NCBI GenBank assembly: GCA_916610825.1 | Contig: OU744450.1 | Location: 14,764,489-14,828,488, forward strand | Direction: 5' to 3' | DNA: 64,000 nucleotides | Source of the DNA: Haliclystus octoradiatus | Lineage: Eukaryota; Cnidaria; Staurozoa; Stauromedusae; Haliclystidae | Part shown: piece by piece, positions 43,266 through 54,200 of the stretch | Position numbering within the stretch: position 1 is the stretch's first letter | Layout: each line of letters starts with the position of its first letter | The notes under the pieces: generated by a model | What the model was told of the DNA's origin: nothing | The model's database searches: none | What the model saw: the letters and a program-made list of their open reading frames with translations, nothing else | Translations under genes and position numbers: made by a program

Positions 43266-44093
43266 TCAATGATTAAAATAAGTACTGTTGATTGTCTGAA
43301 GTTGATGATTATAAGACCTTATGTGAGTCATGCTGCGTATAACTTTGACCGAATCAAATAGACATCTTTTGTAGTCAGAAAAGGTCAAATGATTTTGAAT
43401 TGTAGTCTTTTTCATTGCCTTTTTGACTTCCTTCCCTTGAAAATTGAAGGCATACAGCTTTGCTCTCAACCCAACAAATTCATACATTGATTTTCCGTCT
43501 AGCTCGTCCTTAAATTTGCCAATAACCTTCTTGTTCTCGAGAGAATAACATTGATGAGATGCTGGATATCCACTGAAGTCAAACTTTGAATGATCGTCTG
43601 CCATATCCAAATAAATATCATCAGTTTGAATAGTGTAAGCAAGAGAATCGGTGTCGGTAAATAGCAGTTTAGATGCTAGTCCAGGATACTTTTTCTTGAC
43701 ATAATTATAATGGAAGTTGTACATAAGCAACTTACTTAAATCCAGGATGCAGAATCCAACATAAAGAGGGCGATTTAAAAATAACTCTGTCTGTGCTCTT
43801 TCTACTGCACAAAGGTTTTTATGGAATATGCGAAACGATTTGAACGTAGGTTTAGATGCTAGCTTTTTTTAAATAAGTGGACATGTGACAAGGGAAACTG
43901 TTCTTCTGTTTCTCATATTTTCACACGTTTTTCCGAAGCAACTGCTGTTGGCCAGCTTGAAGAAATTTTTCTCAAACTCGTTCTTTGCAATGGTACGTTT
44001 ATCAGTATTAAAATAAATGAATTGTTTCAACCAAGGTGACTGCGAAAACGACAACACCTGAGAAGAAAATAGGTTTAAAGATCTGTTATTCAA
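43266..44093 (-). pseudogene. protein-primed DNA polymerase B fragment (Polinton/Maverick type)
   Basis: The minus strand gives QSPWLKQFIYFNTDKR with an Asn-Phe-Glu-Lys..FFKL..SCFGKT segment (43869-44093). After a stop and frame change, YNFHYNYVKKKYPG and LLFTDTDSLAYTI (43266-43730) follow. TDTDS is the catalytic motif C of family B polymerases, and the SCFGKT segment corresponds to the conserved motif B region. Such polymerases occur in Polinton/Maverick elements and related viruses integrated in animal genomes. Only the palm and part of the fingers remain; the exonuclease part, integrase, packaging ATPase and capsid genes are not seen. Dead relic. Confidence 0.8.
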
Positions 44094-44389
44094 GTTAATA
44101 GTCTACATGTTTTGCACAGGTAATCTCTGAATAAATGATGGTCTTAATACCTGATGTACTTTCCCAAGTATCATGCCATTGTCAAGATAAAAGTTCAAGT
44201 TTCTAAAATGCACAATGTAATTTTTCTAATTGTTGAGATTCGGCACCAGTTTCATGCAACTGGATTTTTTGATGAGAGGAGACACACCAACTCATTAAAT
44301 AATCACCTTCCATTACTTAAATAAATTATTTAAATATTGAGCTAGAATAAAATTACATGTTTGACACTTGTCTGTTGTATTCAAAGTTT

Positions 44390-44671
44390 ATACAGGGTAG
44401 ATTAAAATGCAAAAATAAAAGTCCTTCTGATAATTGTGGAGACAATCTATTTCTTTTCTCTGTTGTGATGTTGCCTGCTTCACTGAATAGTCTCTTTTTA
44501 TTCTGAAGTAATACTTAATGGCGGAGCACATAATTACATTTTGGCAAACATCGCAATGTTTGGATATAATTTCTTGTTTTCTGACGACCACGTAAAGGAC
44601 AGGACATTCGTTGCGCCAATTTGTAGATAAGTATGTTCTCACCTCTTCTTCGACATCTGTCACCTCCGTTG

Positions 44672-44674
<3 letters not shown>
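44390..44674 (-). pseudogene. hAT dimerisation domain fragment, 3' part of split transposase
   Basis: Minus-strand pieces DVEEEVRTYLSTN and RNECPVLYVVVRKQEI, and, after a frameshift, LFSEAGNITTEKRNRLSP with GLLFLHFNLP, are the C-terminal hAT dimerisation domain. The matching upstream part of a ZBED-type transposase lies at 47831-48480 on the same strand, on the other side of a LINE. The LINE therefore probably inserted into this gene. Confidence 0.75.

Positions 44675-44745
<71 letters not shown>
44675..44745. repeat. (TA)n at LINE 3' end
   Basis: About 35 TA units directly follow an AATAAA signal on the minus strand, just where the LINE ends. It is either the element's simple-repeat tail or expansion at the insertion site. 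Confidence 0.85.
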
Positions 44746-44748
<3 letters not shown>

Positions 44749-45728
44749 TTTATTGGAACCAAATAATTTAAAACTAATATGAATACACAAATAGAAGGCA
44801 TTAAAAATATGCACTTACACCATATGGAAAATTATTTACAATAAATGGTTATGTTATGTTAGAAATAAATATAAAGTTTTTTTTTACAAAAAAATTTAAT
44901 TTAAATGTTATGTTTTTCGTTATAGTTGATATTATTATACAGAAAATAAGATAGATTAAGTACTACGTTTGAGTTAAGTATTTTAGGACTTTCATTTTAA
45001 ATATGAGGTATGATTTTGATGATGTCAACTCTGATGGTAGTGAGTTCCAACTACGAAGTATACGATTAAAGTAGAAGTGATGACGTATATTTGAATGTGC
45101 ACTGGGCAAATGAAATTTATAATTATGACTTCTAGTATTTGTCTTTATTTGAATAAGTACAGTTGGTAGCCGCATATCAATAAGGCCATGCACAACTTTG
45201 TAGAAAAACAATAGGTCTAGTTGAGCTTGTTTTGGTTGTGAGTGTTGTTTTACCTAGTTGAGCTAGGCATTCATCGTAACGTAGATAGCCAAGACATGGG
45301 AAACAACGTGCAAATACTTGCCGTGTGTAGTACCGTTGGACTCTTTCTAATTTGTTAATATATTTTTTCATGTATGGAGAAAATACAGTTCTACCATATT
45401 CCAGCATAGGTTGAACATAAGTTGTAAATGCACGCATGAGATGATTTGCATCATTCCAATGGAGAGAGCGTAATTAATAGTTTGAAATTGCAAATGCTCT
45501 AGTAGAAATAATGGTGCAATGCCGAGAAATCTTTAGGTCTGGACTAACGTTTATACCTAAGTCTCGGATACTTTTTGTAATAGATGGTAATGTAAAATCA
45601 TTTAACGAATACGGAAATCTGGGATTGGCTGATTCAAGGTAAAGTGTTGAGCATTTGTTTGTAGCTATATTCAATTGCCAAGTGTTCACCCAGAGTTGTA
45701 GTTGAGATGAAGAATTTTGAAAAATATT

Positions 45729-46669
45729 TCAATGTTCGATGCGAGAAACAGTGCTAGAGTAAGAAATAAAAATCTTGAGATCATCAGCAAATAATTTACA
45801 ATGTATATCGTCAAATATACAAGGGACATCATTTATATATAATAGAAAAAGTAGTGGACCCAAGACTGAGCCTTGAGGCACGCCACTGACACAAGACACT
45901 GGAGGTGAGATAAAATTACCAACACGTACTGTTTGTATGCGACCATAAAGATAACTCTCAATCCACGTTAATAGAGGGCCAGATATACCATAAGATTTCA
46001 ATTTTAATAACAACTTTGAATGTGATACACTATCGAATGCCTTTTCCAAATCTATGTACACAGCATCTACACAGTTTTTGCATTTGAGAGCAGCAGTCCA
46101 TATATCAAGGGTTTCCAGTAATTGACTTGATGTAGATCTATGCTTGAGAAAAGCATGTTGCTCTGGTGATATTAGTTTATGCAATTTAAGGAAATCTAGA
46201 ATAGTATCCTTGATAATAGTTTCCATTAATCGACAACACACAGATGTCAATGATATTGGACGATAATTTCCTGCAATATCTGTTGGTGGCTTCTTAATAT
46301 AGGGCTAATTATAGTAGTTTTCCATTTATCTGGAACTGAACCAGACATAAATGACAGTTTAACAATATATCCAAGAGGTTTTATAATAGATGAACCAAGT
46401 GACTTTATAAAATATGCGGGTAGATCACCAGGTGTACCAGATAACTTATTTGGTAATTTCTTTATGGCCATCATTATTGAAGGAATATCAAATGCTACAT
46501 CAACTAATTTTTGAAAAGTTTGCATATCAATATGAGGAAGTAAGACATCATCAATTGTAAATACAGAATAAAATTGTTTGCTTAGAATGATAGCTTTGGA
46601 CTTATCGTCCAAAACAAGATCATTATTGCATTTCTTAAAGGTGCAATTCCAGTCTTTCTCTTTAAACAA
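45729..46669 (-). CDS. LINE reverse transcriptase, two overlapping frames
   Basis: Frame 1 (46247-46669) holds NKLSGTPGDLPAYFIKSLG and SVPDKWKTTIISPI. Frame 2 (45729-46250) holds EQHAFLKHRSTSSQLLE, AVYIDLEKAFDSVSHSKLL with the first catalytic Asp, VPQGSVLGPLLFLLYINDV and LFADDLKIFIS with the FADD pair. The catalytic residues are all kept. The two frames meet within a few bases near 46250, where a single indel is the likely cause. Confidence 0.88.
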
Positions 46670-46744
46670 GAGTTTATATGAGAGTAAAATGCTCGTGGGT
46701 TGTTTCTTTGCACAATGTTTTTTCTACGTTTCTCACATGTTTAG

Positions 46745-47752
46745 CTATAGCTTTATCACATTTTCGAGAACATACCTTATATCTTGCGTGACCATCCGGG
46801 CTAAAGCGCAATCGCCACAACCGTTTTTTCTCGTTAAGTAGACGAAATATATATGGGGGGTATTTCTTGTAACTCGTATGTACCCGCTTATTGGAACATA
46901 TGTGTCAATAAGATAATGTAAAAGTAAAACGGATTGTTCGTAACATGCATTTACCGAGGAACAAATGGAGAAGAACATAATACAGTCTATATCTGATAAA
47001 TAGCTGGTAATCTGTTGGATATCGGCTTTAGGAAAGTCTCTTTGGGGTAATGTTGGGTGGAATATTGGTGACAGTTGTAATGAGAATGATAAACAGTTGT
47101 GATCACTCGAGGAGAAAGGTTCCAAAGGGTTGATTTTAAAAACACTTTGTTCATCGTTTGAAAGTATTAAATCCAAGAGGTTTGAGCCACGAGTTGGAAA
47201 ATTAACTAATTGATAAAGACCATTTTCTTCACAAAATTCGAGAAAATCGCGACCTTGATTTGTGCTGGCTGTTTGATTTTGCCAATCCAAATTTGGGAAA
47301 TTAAAATCCTCGCATATTACAGAAGGGTAAGGTACGTCACAGCTTTTTGATAGAGTTTCAATAAGATTTTTAGTATCAATAGATGAACAATTAGGGGGTC
47401 TGTATGCACAAACCTGCCTCATTTTAGAGGAATTTTTATCAACAATATCAACTGCAATCAGTTCTACATTTGTGTCCATGTCTTTGATAATAATCTGAGA
47501 ACAATGAATAATAGCATTTACTAGAATTATTACACCACCACCTCGTCGGCCAATGCGATCTAAGCGAAAAAGTCGATAGGTTTTGCTAGGTTTTGTTTTA
47601 TCAATTTGTAGCCACGTTTCCGTAATAACAATAACATCATACTTTTCTTCCTTCAAAATTAGATGTAAATTTGAAAGTTTATTTCCAAGACTTTGTGCAT
47701 TTAAATATAGACATGAAATATGATCTGTACTAGCATTTTGAATAGGAAACAT
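46745..47752 (-). CDS. LINE apurinic-type endonuclease
   Basis: The frame starts MFPIQNASTDHISCLYLNAQ. Catalytic landmarks of APE-type endonucleases are present: the Asn in LNAQS, the Glu in VIVITETWL, the YRPPN motif, DFNFPNLDW and the Ser-Asp-His of FSSSDHNCLSF. In the usual GDFN motif the Gly is Glu here (VICEDFNFPN). The enzyme nicks target DNA to prime reverse transcription. After the domain the frame runs into VTRNTPHIYFVYL, where a frameshift separates it from the reverse transcriptase. Confidence 0.85.
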   Translation of the reverse strand: MFPIQNASTDHISCLYLNAQSLGNKLSNLHLILKEEKYDVIVITETWLQIDKTKPSKTYRLFRLDRIGRRGGGVIILVNAIIHCSQIIIKDMDTNVELIAVDIVDKNSSKMRQVCAYRPPNCSSIDTKNLIETLSKSCDVPYPSVICEDFNFPNLDWQNQTASTNQGRDFLEFCEENGLYQLVNFPTRGSNLLDLILSNDEQSVFKINPLEPFSSSDHNCLSFSLQLSPIFHPTLPQRDFPKADIQQITSYLSDIDCIMFFSICSSVNACYEQSVLLLHYLIDTYVPISGYIRVTRNTPHIYFVYLTRKNGCGDCALARMVTQDIRYVLENVIKL

Positions 47753-47830
47753 TTGAGGTAGTCAGATTTGCAAGACATATTATGATCTCGTCAACAATTC
47801 GTCATAAAATAACCAAAATTAATCATGATT

Positions 47831-48480
47831 GTCTTTGCTAACATCATCGCCCTCTACCACAACCTCGCATGGTTCATCAACATTGACAACATTTTCTGGT
47901 GGTGACAGTGGTTGTGTTGTAGTAGTAGTATAGACAGTCACATTATAGGAATATGCCGTCCCTCTTATGTCTAACATATTTACTACACAAAGAACACCAC
48001 AAATCACAATCAAACATAGCTGACAAATAAACTTGTAAATAAGACAGCTCACGATACAAAACATTATGAAAAGATACTTGCACATATCCACTTTGAAACA
48101 TCTTCTTCGGTCGCCAGTGAAGGATGTCATGCAGCAGACGAAGGGCATACAGTGGTTGTGGAGTGAGTTTAGTGATCTCTTGTATCAATTGTTCACTCTT
48201 GTCAATGACTATAAAATTTTGCTTTGAGCCGCTGGTCTACCAAAGCAAGGATATAATGGTCATCTTTGATAGTTTCGGCGAAGCGAGACACAAATGGATG
48301 ACATCGAACACACACGCATTTGCTTTGCTCATCATCTTAGTGACTGCATCAAATGGTTGAAGCAGTCTGATGGTTTTCTCCATTAAACTCCATTCATTTG
48401 CTGACAGTTGACTGATGTTTGACTCAGAGGCATAAAGACAACAGCTCGTTTCATTTCAGACATTCGTTGAAGTTCCAGCT
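47831..48480 (-). pseudogene. ZBED-type hAT transposase fragment, 5' part of split gene
   Basis: On the minus strand LSANEWSLMEKTIRLLQPFD with AVTKMMSKANACVFDVIHLC is the conserved hAT stretch 'W...E....L.PF...T...S'. It is followed by ALVDQRLKAKFYS, the 'LDPR.K..F' motif. Frameshifts are common. An acidic piece (VVVEGDDVSKDNHD) lies at the LINE edge, and the dimerisation domain is on the far side of the LINE (44390-44674). Confidence 0.7.
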
Positions 48481-48689
48481 AAACACATAAAAATAAAATA
48501 AACCGATATATTAGAGAATTATAATGAAAGCATTGTCAATACACATTATTGTCTTATTGTAGTACAGCATGTAACCAACAGCATTGGATCAGTACAATAC
48601 AAATCATGTCTACCAAAATTATTTATCAAGTAGTAGTATAATATATACCCGTATATCAATAACATGTGAATAAAGGAAAATAAAAGGCA

Positions 48690-50252
48690 ATGTACAAGAG
48701 ATGGTCAGCAGCTTCTCCAGTACGTAGAATGCATCTTTCATTGTTCTGGCAGTTGACCTAAACTGCATGAGAGTTTCAGGACGTCTTCTTCTTCTCTTCG
48801 CTCTAACAGACATTTGAAGGTTGAAAGCTCTGATTTCAATGCTCTAATGCGAGTGTTGAATAGCATATTTCATCAAACATTTGCTCCTCTAGAAAGCAGC
48901 TGGATCCGGGATCTAATGTTGAAATTCCTTCCATTATTACTTTATTTTTGCCACCGAAACGCTTCTCAAATCCTGCTGCTAGCTTGTCGACAATTTCAAA
49001 GACATCTTGAACATAATCATCAAAGGGTGATTGAGTGCTTGAATGCTTGCTTCAACAGCAAAATCATTTTAAGATTGTGGTGTAGAGTGACATCGTGGAA
49101 TTCTCTGTTGAGGCAGGTCAAATGTGTTTGCTTTTTCTTCTGCGTTGTCCCAGAACTTCTGACAATTTCCTTTGATCTACATTCCTTGACATCGTCTTTC
49201 AGTTGATTCATGAGAGTCAGTGCTGTTGTTAGATCAGTTGTTGGTGTTTGCAACATATCAGAGGTGTACTTGGCCTTCTTAAGAATGTGCCTTACGATAA
49301 GTAGATATCTTAAAAACTTGCGATCTATCTGCATCAGCAAACCTTGTGCTGTAGTAACACGATGAGAATCTGCCTCAATTTCAATAACATCACTGAGGAC
49401 ATCCATCAGTGTCTCAATTCTTTTCCAAATAGCATTAGATTGCTTCGCTTGGCATAACAAGCGGGTATTAGAAACTAGGCCTACTTCCATAATTGTTTCA
49501 CCTTCGCTTTTTTGTTTTTCAACCCACCTGGCATGAATTGTACTGGTGCAGAGAAAAGTATGCAAGCACTGGAAAAGGGAAATCATATTAGAATTTGGAT
49601 TTGAAGATACCACTACATCGACAATCACTAGATCCAAGCGACAGAAACAATGCACATAGTATGCCATGGTAGCACCAGTCTTTTCTGGGATTTTAACCTG
49701 AATGCCACCCAAGTGGCCCGATACAACTGCTCCACCATCGTATCCTTGTCCTACGCAGTTGGCCATGGTAACTTCAATATCGCTCAGCATACCAATTATC
49801 GTATACGATAACCCATCTGCATCAAGACCCTCTGCTTCTTTTAAGCCAATAAATTCTTCGTGAACAGCATCCATATGAATGTAACGAACTGCCACAGAAA
49901 CTTGTTCTTTTCTGCTTGTGTCTTTTGATTCATCAGCAAGGATAGGAAAATATTTGACCTCTTTAATTTCATTTTTGATTTGCTGGGTAATCATTTCACT
50001 CATTATTTCTATGAATGCATTCTGAACTGTGTGATGTGTGTATTTAGCGTTTCTTGGGCCATGTTCAATTTTATTGGATACTATTTCATTGTGTTTTGCC
50101 ACAAGCGAGAGAATAGCAAGGAAATTTCCACAGTGAGGACCAAAATGTAATGTATCTGTTGAGACATCTCCAATCTTAAAGTATGTGCCTGTTTCACGTT
50201 GGGCAATCTTACGCTGTGCTGTGAGCAGCAGAACTTCACAGAGTGCCGTCAA
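48690..50252 (-). pseudogene. hAT transposase, ZMYM1/DUF4371 type, 3'-truncated
   Basis: A 410-codon frame (49020-50252) has GNFLAILSLVAKHNEIVSNK, YFPILADESKDTSRKEQVSV, the GLDADG and CVGQGYDGGAVVSGHLGG motifs and YYVHCFCRLDLVIVD, the DUF4371 hAT core found in ZMYM1-like and 52 kDa repressor-like proteins. Below 49020 the frame breaks but homology goes on (EKRFGGKNK-type, then KELLERREEED-type and KDAFYVLEKLLTISCTLP). The dimerisation motif that should follow is missing: the sequence ends near 48690. The N-terminal TTF or zinc-finger exon is not seen either. A third hAT lineage in this region. Confidence 0.8.
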
Positions 50253-51209
50253 GCAGTGTTGTGTATTCGGGGGTAAGTCTTAGGCAGTAATTATTGCCTT
50301 TGAGACGTTGTTGTCATGGAAATAGACTTCAGTCAGGGCAATATTTAATTTTTCTAATTTGCAACCCCAAGTTTTATAAAAAAAATCGCATTTCTTTTCT
50401 CCCTTGGCTTACTTTTACCCAAAGAGCCAGGACTGTTGGAGTATACCAACATCACGGCTCAAAACCAGAGCGAAATTACAATAAGGCACAAAGAGGTGGG
50501 TGTAATAATACTGATCTTTATTAATCAGACAAGACACTATTGATGGTGGAGATGCTATTCAGTATGAAATTACTTCAGAGTATTCTATCTCTTTTGTTGG
50601 ACCTCAAATATTAATAAAAATATAAATCTGCATGATCATTCTGAAAGCGGATTGTCATTTGGATCAGCCGTTTTTTAATTAGAGAGAAAAACACGAAACG
50701 CTAAGTGTTTTTTCCTGTCTAAACCCTCTTATCAAAAATAAACGGGTTCCTAGTGGTGAAAAAAGACTGAGACACAAAATTGACACTTTGACTGCATTTT
50801 TGGAGGGGTACTGATCGTGCAAAGCAAAAACACAGGAAAAATGTGTACGAATAGAAAAATTTTCTCTATCCAACGAAGTAATCTCCCAATATCCGGGATG
50901 TACACTTTAATATTGACCATCTAAAAATAAGTACCGGTAGTCATTTTGCCATTCATTGTTTCTTTATGCTAATTTTTTTTATTAAAAATTTTTAAAATTT
51001 TCGGAGGACATGCAATATCTATGTTTGGTCTTGAAATGTATTTGTTCAATGTTTCCCCTTTTGTTCGCATATTGTGTACAGTTAACAGCTGATACAGTTT
51101 TTAGTTTTAATTTTATACTTGTTAATAATGTAAACCAAATTACCATATCTTGGAACTACATATTTAGAATTAGTCTTTAAAATACAATGTGCATTTGTAA
51201 TATTTTCAG
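50253..51209. other. no gene seen; 5' flank of SANBR-like exons
   Basis: AT-rich spacer with short ORFs lacking motifs. The exon that should precede 51210 was sought here and not found. Confidence 0.45.
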
Positions 51210-54200
51210 CTGTGTTACCATCCATGTTTGTGATGAAGCAAAGAAGGGTAAGTGTTTAATTGGATGACAATTATTAAGAGATTTTTAAGTTATTTAGTTG
51301 TATACTTATAAGTTCAATTTCCCCTCTGAAAAAATCACTGAGTTCACGCACTGTTCATGAACATCAATTCATCATAAATAGTTAATGAACATTAAATAGC
51401 TTCATTCTCATGAATCGTTTCATGACTTCATGAATCTTTTAGTCAAGTCTTGTTTAGTTTGGTTTCAGTTTAGTTTAAATGGAGAATATTGACAGGGGAA
51501 CTTAGCACATACTTTGCTTTGCTTGATGGTCAAGTTGTTATTGGGAATCACAATGAGTCCCGGGATTCGGGCTAAAGTAAGGTCCTGGGAAAGCATTTGA
51601 GGAAAATTTGCATGAAAGTTGTTTCTTTTACGTTTATTGATTTCTGTTGAAAATACTTTATTAATTTGATTGATGCTCATATTTCTCCATACAAACTTTT
51701 GCATTCATTCCACGCTTTATATCCCACTTTTCATCCGTACCAGAGGGGGATGCTAAGCAAGTTTGACTGCAGATGAATTATACCCAGAAAAATAATGATC
51801 TAATGATGTTGTGGGATCATTTTTTCTTGTGTACTAGAACTTACAAAAACAAGTTATTATCACACAAGTCAAGTCATGCTATAGCTCTTATCCTTAGTTG
51901 ATTATATAATATGTAAACACACAGCAGTTTGATAAATCATTGAAACCTTGTTTCTATTCTATTTACTTGAATAGTTACAAAGGACTTCAGCTGCAACCGT
52001 GAACTTCTTGCTGCTGAGATGAAATACTTTGAAAACTATCTAGCTGGTAGTGTCTTGAATTGGAAAGATGTTGACATTGCTGTCCATTGTGATCTTGGTG
52101 TATTTGATTGGCTTATGAAGTATGTGCACCGTTCTCTAGGCAGTCAATATCAGCTATGTATGCAATGAAACAGTTTTCCTTATTGTTGTCTGATTGTGAT
52201 ACAGAAATATCAATTATACTCATGCTGATGACTTGCTTTATTCGTTGCAGCGTTTGACAATGCAATCTCTATCCTCATTTCCTCTGACTTTCTTCAAATG
52301 CCTGAATTGGTAAGACAACAGTACAACACGGTTCACGTAGACCATTAATAAAGACTGTTGACCATTTTTGAGCTAGAACTGCATGTACCATTCATGATCA
52401 CTCATGTACGCAAGCATTTCACAAACAATCCAATATAATTGTGTCAACGGATTTGACTTCTTTTTCATAGTCTCAGTTATTTATAAGCAGCAGTTCATGA
52501 TGATATTATGAATTTTTTATGAACTATTTAAGCAAAATGTTCACCGTGATTGTAAACTGTGTTTCTCATATTCATTTTCTGGTACTGCATGTCTTATTTC
52601 GAATAGGTTGAAGAGTGCTTGCAGTTTTGCCATGACAACATGTCAGCCATTCTTGCCATTCCATGTAACCTTTCCTGTGTCAGTGATCACCTTGTTGCTA
52701 GGTAACGCCTTCACCGCTAACAATGATACTAAACTATGTGTGTATATGTTACCAAATCCTCATGTTTTCTTCATTAGGCTATCCTGTCTCTTTGAAATTG
52801 ATGAGCTGGAACATGTAAAAGATAAAAGGGATAAGTTCAAGAGGTACGTTGATTTATCATTCTATGAGAACTACCTTTTCGATAAAAATACAACACAATT
52901 ATTACAAACAATACATCCAGATTACTTCAATCAAAAATGATCAAAACAGAATTGTTTTTCTAAGACAACTTAATGAGTAAAACTAACCTTGTGTATTTTG
53001 TTCAATGTAAACGTTCTGAATCAAGAAGGTTTGTAATAAATATAAATGAAGAATGTTTATAAAATAGATTCTCATTAATCTTCTTATTTCAAAGGATGTC
53101 CAGAGTTTTATCTAGCATCCCGTTTTCACTTCCAGTTTTATATCATTGACACAAGAAGTTGTAAATAATAAGATAAGAATAGTATTGAAGAATAGTATTG
53201 CATACTTTTCCAAAACATAGATGCTTATCACAGCCCCCCTCCGTAATACATAAATACTTAAACGGGAAATGGTTGTTCACCTCGCAAAGAAGATTTGAAT
53301 TCTGATGTCCCATTTAATGACCTTTGATAACGAATTTCGTTATGATTATAATTTGTGCCGACTTCAAAGTAAGCCACACAGATTGATTGATGTTGTGCGC
53401 CGCTTATGTGTGTTCAAACGACAGCCTAACGCGCACGTTTGTCATCCATATATCAAGAAACTAAACTTTTGTTGATATAAACAATCTCTTAATAAAGGTG
53501 AAACTATAGTAAAGAATACATTAGAATCTATTACAATAATAAGCTAATGAAGCTACACTAATATGAATATATAATTAAATGTATTAAGTATTAAAACATG
53601 TATAAAGAAAGCTATCATTTGTTAATTAAGTGTAATAGTAAAAGAAACCATTACTTACAACCTGTTTTTTATGCTCTCTGACGACTGTCAATTGGTGAAT
53701 AAAGGTTAATATTAGCTTATGCGGCTATTGCAATAAAATGTATACAAAACAAGGTTTTATCATAACGAGGCTAAATTGCGGAGCATAACAATTGATCTAA
53801 ATTGATAATCTTCCATTCTCAGATTTATCTCACATGGCATATAGGGGGCTATTCCATGATAATAACATTTTTACACATTCAATTTTTACAATTTCACACA
53901 TAACACAATTAAAATTTCAAAGTTTACGCATTCTACCAACAGTTCTTAAAATTGATTTAATTTAGACCTGTCTGCTTTTAAATCGTATTACTTACCTGCA
54001 TAGTACAAACAATGTTTGAATGGTAAAATGTGAGTTTGCAAGTTCAGTAGGCCTATTAAAGACATTAAAAGTTTGGAATGACCAAAAATAAATGAACCTG
54101 GAAATGGCGGTCTGGGGGTTCACCCCTAGATGAAGTTTTGAATTCTAAAATGTCCCAAATAACGAATTTCGTTATGATTTTCACTCAAACATGCTTTAAA

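Larger units (their letters stand above)
44746..47830 (-). mobile_element. LINE with endonuclease and reverse transcriptase, near full length
   Basis: Order on the minus strand: endonuclease (47752 to about 46745), reverse transcriptase (46669 to 45729), C-terminal region (45689 to 44963), 3' UTR with AATAAA and a (TA)n tail. The protein ends with RSWNSLPSELTSSKSYLIF, the usual CR1/L2/Jockey-type close. No ORF1 is seen before the endonuclease, so it is 5'-truncated or the ORF1 is lost. It is more intact than the LINE at 2741-4930 but has several frame breaks. The 5' limit near 47830 is approximate. Confidence 0.85.

Noticed and set aside
44388..44801. 137-codon minus ORF running through the TA tract
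   Set aside because: The Ile-Tyr run is the (TA)n repeat; only the part below 44674 is real hAT sequence, and it changes frame further on.
47819..48148. 109-codon minus ORF with a hydrophobic stretch and Thr-rich tail
   Set aside because: It mixes frames of the decayed hAT gene; the hydrophobic part is a frameshifted stretch and not a membrane protein.
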